Assembly: GCA_002712645.1 (NCBI GenBank)
Contig: PAUH01000009.1
Coordinates: 80,825 to 95,126 of the forward strand
DNA: 14,302 nucleotides
Direction: 5' to 3'
Origin: Methanobacteriota archaeon
Lineage (GTDB): Archaea > Thermoplasmatota > Poseidoniia > Poseidoniales > Thalassarchaeaceae
Shown here in pieces: positions 6,762 through 13,790 of this stretch. Numbering within the stretch: the stretch's first letter is position 1; every line of letters begins with the position of its first letter. Made by a program: the position numbers and the translations under genes. A model generated the notes under the pieces. The model was not told the DNA's origin. It did not search any database and worked only from the letters and a program-made list of their open reading frames with translations.

Positions 6762-9700
6762 GTGTTGGACAGCCCACGCTTGCGAGATTTTGTATTTTGG
6801 ACAGCAGTTGCAATCCTATTGATGCCTGCATCGCCATATGATTCCGTATCTGAAGAGATACGCGAAGAAAAGCCTGATCAGAGATTCTCCCATTCATCGG
6901 GTTCTATCGATACTCCTTCTTGGAAAATCAATGACCGTTGGGTCTACGATGGAGAGTTGGACGTTTACGATTTCATCGCTAGTAGCGGGGTTTCAACCAA
7001 TGTTAACACGCTCACTGGAACTCTTGATGTCCAAGTAACAGACGTATTGGAGATTGACATCGGAGGAGTCCAGACAATTGCATATGAGGCCACTGGACAG
7101 GGGGATTATCGTGCAGATAACATACAACTCGAAGGTCAGAACGGAGACGTAATTGTCGAGATGGAGACCGTATCGTTAATCCGAGCTAGCGATATGGCCG
7201 TTATCAGCCAGACAGCAACAATCGATATTGAATTCGACGGCCCGTGGTGGGTGTGCCTGCTCATAAATTGTAATATCGCATCAATAACTGCCGCTAACGA
7301 ATATTGGCCTCCTCTTGAGAGACATGACTTCCCGCTGTATGTGGGCGACTCATGGGTGAATAATTACACGGTGAATACGACTTATTCCGGCACGTCTGCG
7401 TATGTGGACATACCCCAGGACTCTTCTGAGCAGGTCGAGACAACATCTACCGTGGTGCAGGCTGGCTATCCTGGAGTTAGCCACTCCGGCTGTGCCGTGA
7501 GTTACAATGTAACTGCGACAGATGTCAATGGAAGCATAGTTGGTTACGGTTGGCACTGTGACTCAATAGGGAACGACGTCCTAACTCTGAATGAGGTTAC
7601 ACTCGGACTGATGGCGGAACATGAGATCCAATCCTCAAATCTTGCATTCAGGTCCACTGAGGTCCATGTGGGCCTGGGATACCCCCTCTCACCATTCAAT
7701 CTTGAATCTCCCATATGGGTCAATGTTACAGATAGTTCTGGCACGCCCTTGCAAGATACTGATGTGGAAGTTAGTTATGATGCGACAGGTTTCGGGACAA
7801 CTGTCACGACTGCTTCCAACGGATCAGCATTCCTCTCTCTCGATTATGGCGCGTATGGTGACGACTCGTATGTTGTCGGAGAGTACGGTTCACACGGTAT
7901 TTTGGCTAGAGTTGGAACAGATGACATAGGAGTCTCAACAGTTACACTCGACCCCGACATACATGAGGTAGATCTCAAACTAGAATCTGTTTCAATTTCG
8001 GTTGAGCGCAACAGATCCGATACAATCGAAACCATCCCTTCGCCCTACGATGCTGTGCCGGGAGACATAGTTACCATCTCGGTACCGATTGTAAATGACG
8101 GCCTAATGCAAGCACCCCCTGGCTTTGTGGAGGCATTTGGGAGCAATACAGGAACCATAGGTTCGGAATCATTCCCCTCTTTGCCTTCCCTCGGAACTTC
8201 TGTTGCCAACTTCGAGTGGACAGTCCCTGAAATAATGGGCAATGAATTGATCTCATTCTCGATAGATACTGGAGAATCCGACGGCAATCCTTCGAATGAT
8301 GCTGCTGACATATTCGTCTACGTAGGCAGGCTTCCCTATGCTGATGTATCCATCCCCTCCGACCCCCTCACGCTCACAGACGTCATCATCGACGCCACGG
8401 CATCGAATGATCCGGATGGCGGCGAAGTAACCTGTAAAATCGAATCTCAAATGCCCGATGGAACGGTTCAGAGTGCCATCGGCTGTACACATTCTCAGGC
8501 ATGGTCGGATGATGGTCAATACAACGTAACAGTCACAATTACTGATGACGAGGGCGACATCAGCCAGGTAAGCACCACTGTGAACATCCTCAATCGCCCA
8601 CCAGAAGCAACATTACTGCCATATGATTCCTCGATTGTAATAGGTGATCAGATCACACTTCAATTGGAGAACGTAAGGGACCTTGATACGAATACACCCA
8701 CTTCACCGGTTGGTATCAGTTGGAATGAGTCCTGTATCGAGGGCACATTGGGCGTTTCATGCACATTCACCCCTAGTCAAGAGGGTGATGTGGTCGCATC
8801 AGTCACTATCGTGGATGATGATGGTGCTCAGACCACAATCAATGCAAATATACTGGTATTGAATGCGCCGCCAGTACTGGAATCCATACAAGTCTGGTTC
8901 GGCCCAAACCGCCTATCGCAGGACTCAAGGGGCCTTTACACAGTAAATGAGGGCGATTTACTGAGATTTACGGCAGCGGCATCAGATAGCCCAGGCGACA
9001 TGCCCACTTTGTATGCAATATGGAGGCCAGATGCAGACTCATCGTCCGGACCGATCGTGGAAGACTACTCTCCCGACTTCGTCACAGAGTACGTGTACAC
9101 CACATCAGGATTCCATCTTCTGGCCATAGAGATATTCGACGATGACGGGGCATCAACTGGAATCACAACTGTGCCTATAGAGGTCATCAACACTCCTCCA
9201 ACAATTGATCCAGTGTCTCCACCATTGCCGGTTTTCGAAGACTCTCCCCTTACCATTTCAGTCTCAGTAAGGGATACTCCCAGCGACCTAGAGAATATTG
9301 AGATATGCTGGGATCTCGATTTGACCATAGATACCTCAGCATCAGGTTCAGTAGACGACGACTGCGACTACACGGGTTCTAATTTTGATTATACTTGGGG
9401 AGATTCTAATTCAGCTCCTTCATCGATAATTCTACACATATCTGATGACGATGGCGCAACTGCTTCAGTCGAGATTCCCATAACTGTAAGGAACAAGGCA
9501 CCAGTTGCTCTCGGAGTAATCTCTGAAGAATCCCCCGTGGAAGGCGACACAGTCATCCTTTCAGCCCAAGGATCGTCAGATACGCCATATGATTTTCCAA
9601 ATCTGGATTATGCCTGGGACTTGGACATCATGTCTGATACGGATGGAGATGGAGATCCAGGAAATGATAGAGATCTCATAGGATACTCCACTCAAACTAC

Positions 9701-10124
9701 GTTTAACAATGAAGGAACCAGAGTGGTGCGACTCATCGTAAGCGATGGAACTGAATCATCATTCTGGGATGTCGAGGTATCCGTCAATCCAGCCCCGCAG
9801 CCATTCGGAATGATTGCAGCCTCGATAGGCGTACTTGTCGTGGTAGCTCTCGCTGTGACGATTATTCTCCGAGGACGTGGAAAGGGGCCAAATGAACCAG
9901 TCCTGAAAACACGAGACACCAGTACAGAAATCATAAGACCGAGTAAACCGATTCCAATTGAAAAAGAGATAGTCAATGAAGATCCAATACGCGAATCTAT
10001 GGAAGATCTTGCAGAGAAACTCTACGGCTCCCAAGCTTCTGCTCCGACTTCACGATCTGATGATGATATTAGTGCTATATCGTCGTCTCTAAGGGAAGCA
10101 CTGATGGAAGAAGACTCTTCCTGA
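6762..10124 (+). CDS. Large PKD-repeat surface protein anchored by a C-terminal membrane helix
   Basis: A 1120-residue cell-surface protein; the precise role is unknown. An N-terminal hydrophobic stretch (about residues 9-24) is a signal peptide or anchor. Residues about 50-400 are beta-rich, with no family I can name. Residues about 401-520 resemble a CARDB domain (spaced VSVPIVNDG and PSNDAADIFVYVG). About five PKD-like repeats follow (about 525-1008), with recurring DDDGA-type ends at residues about 594, 684, 792 and 894. A Ca-binding-like acidic loop, DTDGDGDPGNDRD, lies at 959-971. One membrane helix (1016-1036) is followed by RGRGK and an 84-residue polar tail ending in acidic residues, which should be cytoplasmic. 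Cysteines are present in the ectodomain and may form disulfides. The start is a GTG at 6762 supported by the TATA box spacing. The gene ends 5 bp before the SepF-like gene, so the two are probably co-transcribed. Possible roles: envelope structure, adhesion or a surface link to division. Confidence 0.9.
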   Translation: MLDSPRLRDFVFWTAVAILLMPASPYDSVSEEIREEKPDQRFSHSSGSIDTPSWKINDRWVYDGELDVYDFIASSGVSTNVNTLTGTLDVQVTDVLEIDIGGVQTIAYEATGQGDYRADNIQLEGQNGDVIVEMETVSLIRASDMAVISQTATIDIEFDGPWWVCLLINCNIASITAANEYWPPLERHDFPLYVGDSWVNNYTVNTTYSGTSAYVDIPQDSSEQVETTSTVVQAGYPGVSHSGCAVSYNVTATDVNGSIVGYGWHCDSIGNDVLTLNEVTLGLMAEHEIQSSNLAFRSTEVHVGLGYPLSPFNLESPIWVNVTDSSGTPLQDTDVEVSYDATGFGTTVTTASNGSAFLSLDYGAYGDDSYVVGEYGSHGILARVGTDDIGVSTVTLDPDIHEVDLKLESVSISVERNRSDTIETIPSPYDAVPGDIVTISVPIVNDGLMQAPPGFVEAFGSNTGTIGSESFPSLPSLGTSVANFEWTVPEIMGNELISFSIDTGESDGNPSNDAADIFVYVGRLPYADVSIPSDPLTLTDVIIDATASNDPDGGEVTCKIESQMPDGTVQSAIGCTHSQAWSDDGQYNVTVTITDDEGDISQVSTTVNILNRPPEATLLPYDSSIVIGDQITLQLENVRDLDTNTPTSPVGISWNESCIEGTLGVSCTFTPSQEGDVVASVTIVDDDGAQTTINANILVLNAPPVLESIQVWFGPNRLSQDSRGLYTVNEGDLLRFTAAASDSPGDMPTLYAIWRPDADSSSGPIVEDYSPDFVTEYVYTTSGFHLLAIEIFDDDGASTGITTVPIEVINTPPTIDPVSPPLPVFEDSPLTISVSVRDTPSDLENIEICWDLDLTIDTSASGSVDDDCDYTGSNFDYTWGDSNSAPSSIILHISDDDGATASVEIPITVRNKAPVALGVISEESPVEGDTVILSAQGSSDTPYDFPNLDYAWDLDIMSDTDGDGDPGNDRDLIGYSTQTTFNNEGTRVVRLIVSDGTESSFWDVEVSVNPAPQPFGMIAASIGVLVVVALAVTIILRGRGKGPNEPVLKTRDTSTEIIRPSKPIPIEKEIVNEDPIRESMEDLAEKLYGSQASAPTSRSDDDISAISSSLREALMEEDSS
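8334..9790 (+). repeat. Protein-level PKD-like repeat array within the surface protein
   Basis: About five diverged repeats of 90-108 residues. Four are marked by the codons for TDDEGD (8541), VDDDGA (8811), FDDDGA (9135) and SDDDGA (9441), each followed by a strand and an N/K-x-P-P or NKAP linker (for example NRPPEA, NAPPVL, NTPPTI, NKAPVA). The fifth ends in IVSDGTE (about 9736). The DNA itself is not closely repeated, so the duplication is old. Confidence 0.75.
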
Positions 10125-10129
10125 GAGCC

Positions 10130-10609
10130 GTGAAGTGGCTACAAAGAGCCCTCGGCCTCCCTGTCGCGCATGGCTCCGAAGATTGGAATAGAAATGGCGA
10201 TGATATACGCGGAGTAGGCGACGAGCACCCTTTCCATCAGTTGGACAAAGCAGTGTGGTCAGAGCGGACCGGAAGAATAAATCCTAGGCCTTCTAGTGTC
10301 GTTCGATACCTCAAACCAAACGATAGGTTGGGGATAGATGCGAATATTCTCGATGATGCCCTCAGATCCGGCGAGACCGTGATTATCGACCTCTCAGACC
10401 TGAGGCATGTGGAAACACAACGCGGAGCATTGAGGAAGAGAATAGGGGACTCAGCATCAAGAATTGGAAGGCCTGCATTCAGAATAGATCCAGAGGGGTG
10501 CCTCCTTGTCGTGCCTGGTAGAGGCGTGCGAGTTGATCAGAAGCGCCATGTGCTCGGAACAGCGATGTGGCAGGATTCCGAATCAGAAAAAGAGCCTCTA
10601 CCAATCTAG
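10130..10609 (+). CDS. sepF: SepF-like cell division protein
   Basis: A 159-residue protein whose residues about 55-150 match the SepF/DUF552 fold: a conserved entry strand (SSVVRYLKPND), a helix carrying an ALRSG turn, then the strand ETVIIDLSDL and a late strand GCLLVVPG. The N-terminus MKWLQRALGLP is a plausible amphipathic membrane-targeting helix, as in SepF. A charged, low-complexity linker (about 12-50) joins the two. In archaea that use FtsZ, SepF anchors the FtsZ ring to the membrane. The start is a GTG at 10130, 5 bp after the stop of the surface protein gene, with only a weak GAG upstream; translational coupling is likely. The 3' end overlaps the convergent flavoprotein gene by 12 bp. 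The family match is by pattern only and sequence conservation is low, so a structural comparison would be the test. Confidence 0.78.
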   Translation: MKWLQRALGLPVAHGSEDWNRNGDDIRGVGDEHPFHQLDKAVWSERTGRINPRPSSVVRYLKPNDRLGIDANILDDALRSGETVIIDLSDLRHVETQRGALRKRIGDSASRIGRPAFRIDPEGCLLVVPGRGVRVDQKRHVLGTAMWQDSESEKEPLPI

Positions 10610-11446
10610 GGCATGCGTCCATCCAGCTGGCCCAATATCATTCGATAGCGCTCCATCTGAAATCTGAATAAGACGTGGTCGGCGTTCTCCGCCATCTTCT
10701 GATGCAAGTGTGACTGAGTCGATTTCCATTATTACCAGGCTGGCTTTACAATTTCTCGGAAGATTTCTAATTTCTACGACTTCAGCATGTACTGTGGCAA
10801 TTGCAGTGGAAAGAAGATCTCCTGATTCACATTCAACCAATCCTCCAGAGATAAGATCCCACTCACTCACATCGCTGGGATGAGGCTGAGCAGATATTTC
10901 CACATCCAGTGCACTGCGTCTATCTCCGAGAAGCGCATGAATGGAAACTTTCGAGCCCACACCCTCATTCTCTATGTTTTGGAATGTATCTCGAATACGA
11001 CCTCCTTTGTCCGAAGATAGACTCATTGCAATCAACGGGGGCGTATTTGAAAGAATACTTACCGAGGACATGGGCGCCAGATTGCGGGCGCCACTTGAAT
11101 TACGAGTCCCGACTAAGAATACTGGACGCGGTCCGATTACCCTTGCAATAAGCCCTCTACGTTCGACATGACTCAATTTCCTTAGGTCTGTTGTCTGTAC
11201 TTCTGACCCAAGCGGCTCCGGAGCGCTAGGGAGGGTGTTATTCGAACTTCCATCTAACCACTCGTCAAGAGCGCCCGATATGACTTCTGAAGCAGAGTAT
11301 GCGGTGAAATCTCGATAGGCCTTCCATCTGTCAATTTCAACACCCTCCTCGCCTCGTTCGATCTTCCTTTCCAAGGACATCTCTGCATATTTGACACATC
11401 TGTCCAGAAAAGAGGAAATGAACTCTCTCTTATCCTTAATTTCCAA
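10598..11446 (-). CDS. Flavin reductase-like (FMN-binding split barrel) protein with N-terminal extension
   Basis: A 282-residue protein. Residues about 98-250 match the flavin reductase-like domain: the entry GPRPVFLVGTRN, then NLAPMSSVSILSNTPPLIAMS (117-142 region), typical of the FMN-binding strand and loop. Members of this family are flavoredoxins or NAD(P)H:flavin oxidoreductases; the substrate cannot be read here. The first ~95 residues are predicted mostly helical and charged and are not part of the usual domain. The start is unsure. The frame opens after a TGA with a TTG at 11446, preceded by GGGGG at 9 nt; the first ATG (11380) would still leave about 70 extra residues. It follows the peroxiredoxin gene by 19 bp on the same strand, which suggests a shared redox role. 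Its 3' end overlaps sepF by 12 bp tail to tail. Confidence 0.8.
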   Translation of the reverse strand: MEIKDKREFISSFLDRCVKYAEMSLERKIERGEEGVEIDRWKAYRDFTAYSASEVISGALDEWLDGSSNNTLPSAPEPLGSEVQTTDLRKLSHVERRGLIARVIGPRPVFLVGTRNSSGARNLAPMSSVSILSNTPPLIAMSLSSDKGGRIRDTFQNIENEGVGSKVSIHALLGDRRSALDVEISAQPHPSDVSEWDLISGGLVECESGDLLSTAIATVHAEVVEIRNLPRNCKASLVIMEIDSVTLASEDGGERRPRLIQISDGALSNDIGPAGWTHALDW

Positions 11447-11465
11447 AGATCAAGGCCCCCTGAAA

Positions 11466-11942
11466 TCACCCTTCTACCGTTATTCCCATCTCAGTTGCAA
11501 TTCTTTCAACATGGCCCGTAGCCCTGACATTGTATTTCGCGATTGAAATAATGCCTTCTGAGTCAATTACGAATGTAGAGCGAACAGTTCCCATGTACGT
11601 CTTTCCGTAGTTTGTTTTCTCCCTCCACACGCCATATGACTCTTGGACCTTCAAATCCTCATCAACAATTAGATCAAATTGTAATCGGTTGTTCTCTGAA
11701 AAACGTGTATGTGACTTTGCAGAATCCTTCGAGACCCCCATCACCCTGTACCCTGCGGAGCGAAATACCTCGAACGCATCCCTGAAGTCACACGCTTCCT
11801 TGGTACATCCTGGTGTACTGTCTTTAGGATAGAAAAACAGCACTAAACCATCTCCATCAGAAAGGATGCCTTCGAGAGACACCTCTGTACCATCTTGTAT
11901 ACGAGCTTTGAACGAGGGCGCCTTCTGGCCTGCTTCCAACAT
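11466..11942 (-). CDS. bcp: Bcp/PrxQ-type thioredoxin-dependent peroxiredoxin
   Basis: A 158-residue peroxiredoxin of the AhpC/TSA superfamily that reduces hydrogen peroxide and organic peroxides with electrons from thioredoxin. The active site reads FFYPKDSTPGCTKEACDFRD, with peroxidatic Cys46 and resolving Cys51 five residues on, the pattern of atypical two-Cys Bcp/PrxQ enzymes. Further family marks are GVSKDS, FDLIVDED and RSTFVIDSEG. It has no signal peptide and should act in the cytoplasm. I start at the ATG at 11942 (MLEAGQKAPSF), the standard family N-terminus. The open frame reaches an ATG at 12005 that has GGGAGG just 2 nt upstream; that would add 21 residues foreign to the family. 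It is the first gene of a two-gene minus-strand unit with the flavin reductase-like gene and diverges from aconitase-X. Confidence 0.93.
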   Translation of the reverse strand: MLEAGQKAPSFKARIQDGTEVSLEGILSDGDGLVLFFYPKDSTPGCTKEACDFRDAFEVFRSAGYRVMGVSKDSAKSHTRFSENNRLQFDLIVDEDLKVQESYGVWREKTNYGKTYMGTVRSTFVIDSEGIISIAKYNVRATGHVERIATEMGITVEG

Positions 11943-12029
11943 GGTTCCACGATACACTACAGCCACATGAAGCCTCGTACCGCCCCATCGCAACCCTATG
12001 TTCATCTCCTCCCTGCCTCATTGGGGTGC
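11943..12029. other. Divergent intergenic region between peroxiredoxin and aconitase-X
   Basis: An 87-bp gap with promoters expected in both directions. I see no clear TATA box at the leaderless distance for either gene. GGGAGGAG on the minus strand (about 12006-12013) precedes an alternative peroxiredoxin ATG at 12005. Confidence 0.4.
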
Positions 12030-13790
12030 ATGGAGGTACCCGGCGAGCTCGCTGCCATGCTTGCTGGAGAGCACGGCCCGACGCGTCAAAAGGCAGCACG
12101 GTTAGTGACCGACCTCGCCCTTGCTGCTGGAGCAAATCAATTCACCAAGGCTTCCAATGCACATGTTTCCGGCGTCTCCGTGATTACTGGCGGAGTAGGC
12201 CTTAGGCGGTTCCTTGCAGATTTGGCCTCAGATGGGGACGCCAAGGTCGCTATACCCACTACTTTGAACTCAGCCGGATGCGACTCTTCTAAGATTAATC
12301 AGATGGGAATCGATTATCCTGATTTCATGATTCTACAGGCCGAGATAGTAACCTCCTACTGGGAGATGGGGATCCAAACAACTCTGTCATGCACGCCTTA
12401 CGATCGTGATTCAGAATCAAGTAGCGGGATAGGTAGCTGGGCAGAATCGAACGCTGTGTGCTTTGCCAATACTTACACAGATTTAGCCACAAACAGGGAA
12501 TCCGGTCTTTCAGCACTATCCACAGCGTTAACCGGATGGGCCCCGCTTTGGGGGCTCCACCTCCCGTCCAATCGGAAGCCGAATATCCTGGTGAACGTTG
12601 AATGCAATCTTACCGACTCAACAGACTTCTCAGTTTTAGGGGATTGGATAGGCCGGCAAATCGAGCCAGACTGGACACTTCCATTCGGGCCAATGCCCAG
12701 GATACAGGGTCTGCCCGTGAGCGCTACATTTGAGATGAAGAAAGCACTCACCGCAGCAGCAGCAAATTTCGGCTGTCCGATGCTTTGGGCAGACGGCCTA
12801 ACGCGGGACGCTCCAGATTCCGAATATCAGGGCTCAGTCACTTTCACGAAAGAAGATCTTGATGCGTGTTATGGGCGTCTCGCCCCGACCGGCCGAGTAG
12901 ACTTGGTGGTCATTGGATGCCCGCAGGCAAGCATAGGGGAAGCTCGTGCAGTAGCAGCAGAAGTGCGAGCAAGAATGGAGTTGGGTGAAAAGATACCTGA
13001 TCATCGTCTATGGCTATTCACATCAGGCACGGTACACGACCAACTTCTCGCAGATGGAACATCAGACATCCTCGAAGAAGGGGGTGTGCTGCTTCTAAGG
13101 GATACTTGTCCCGAAGTTACCCCTTACAACAGGAATCGATACAACTACCTGCTCACCAATTCCATGAAAGCCGAACATTACCTCACCAGTGGTTTGAATT
13201 CAATGCCTACGAGCGTTGCAAGAATACCTGAGTGCGTAGCGCATGCATTCGATCCAGATTTATCCTCCGGCCCTCCTCCCTCACTTGAAAAATCTCATGC
13301 GAAAGAAATGACGTCTGTTAAAACATGGAAGAGCGGAGACACTTTACTGAGAGGATCCGGATTACCAAGCCAAGATTCATTCGAGGTGACTGCTAGAGCG
13401 CTAGTCACAGACATACCGATCACATACCTCGGATATGTGGATCCAGAAACAGGCATTGTAACTGAGCCTGGACACCCCCTTCACGGGCAGGCTGTTGGGG
13501 GGAAGATACTCGTCTACCCGCGAGGCTCAGGATCCACTGTAGCCCCCTATGTGCTGATGGGTCTCTCTTACGGGGGAAAGGCGCCTGCAGCAATCTTGAA
13601 CAGGGACGTTTGCCCTCTTACCCTCCCTGCCGCTTCTATACAGGCAATACCCTATGGCCATGGGTTTGATGCCGATCCAACTATTGAGATAAATTCCGGA
13701 GACCTCGTGAAAATGACTCTCAACGAGGGCATCGTCTCAGTCACTATCTTGGATCGCTCATCACCCCCGGATAAGGCGGAATCAGCATGA
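12030..13790 (+). CDS. Single-chain aconitase-X, probable phosphomevalonate dehydratase (large and small subunits fused)
   Basis: A 586-residue protein. Residues about 1-410 match the aconitase-X large subunit: KASNAHVSGVS (40-50), PTTLNSAGCD, CTPYD, ESNAVCFANTYTDLATNRE, and NSMKAEHY near 377. Residues about 445-575 match the small swivel subunit: HPLHGQAVGGKILVYPRGSG then STVAPYVLM, and APAAILNR. Cys121, Cys297 (GCPQAS) and Cys360 (DTCPEV) sit where the family's iron-sulfur ligands are expected; the Ser-rich GSGS (499-502) resembles the small-subunit active-site loop. In archaea this family includes phosphomevalonate dehydratase, which turns 5-phosphomevalonate into trans-anhydromevalonate phosphate; it is usually two separate proteins. 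Mevalonate kinase in the same window favours this reading. A bacterial-type cis-3-hydroxyproline dehydratase is the main alternative. The start at 12030 matches the family N-terminus; the open frame extends upstream without homology. It overlaps tgtA by 4 bp (ATGA). Confidence 0.85.
   Translation: MEVPGELAAMLAGEHGPTRQKAARLVTDLALAAGANQFTKASNAHVSGVSVITGGVGLRRFLADLASDGDAKVAIPTTLNSAGCDSSKINQMGIDYPDFMILQAEIVTSYWEMGIQTTLSCTPYDRDSESSSGIGSWAESNAVCFANTYTDLATNRESGLSALSTALTGWAPLWGLHLPSNRKPNILVNVECNLTDSTDFSVLGDWIGRQIEPDWTLPFGPMPRIQGLPVSATFEMKKALTAAAANFGCPMLWADGLTRDAPDSEYQGSVTFTKEDLDACYGRLAPTGRVDLVVIGCPQASIGEARAVAAEVRARMELGEKIPDHRLWLFTSGTVHDQLLADGTSDILEEGGVLLLRDTCPEVTPYNRNRYNYLLTNSMKAEHYLTSGLNSMPTSVARIPECVAHAFDPDLSSGPPPSLEKSHAKEMTSVKTWKSGDTLLRGSGLPSQDSFEVTARALVTDIPITYLGYVDPETGIVTEPGHPLHGQAVGGKILVYPRGSGSTVAPYVLMGLSYGGKAPAAILNRDVCPLTLPAASIQAIPYGHGFDADPTIEINSGDLVKMTLNEGIVSVTILDRSSPPDKAESA

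Noticed and set aside
8334..9790. CRISPR or tandem DNA repeat
   Set aside because: The repeats exist only at protein level; the DNA of the units has diverged and there are no regular spacers.
11943..12005. Longer peroxiredoxin from the ATG at 12005
   Set aside because: The extra 21 residues do not fit the family N-terminus, and the Shine-Dalgarno before that ATG is only 2 nt away.
11895..12029. Longer aconitase-X from 11895
   Set aside because: The extension overlaps the peroxiredoxin gene on the other strand and has no likeness to aconitase-X.
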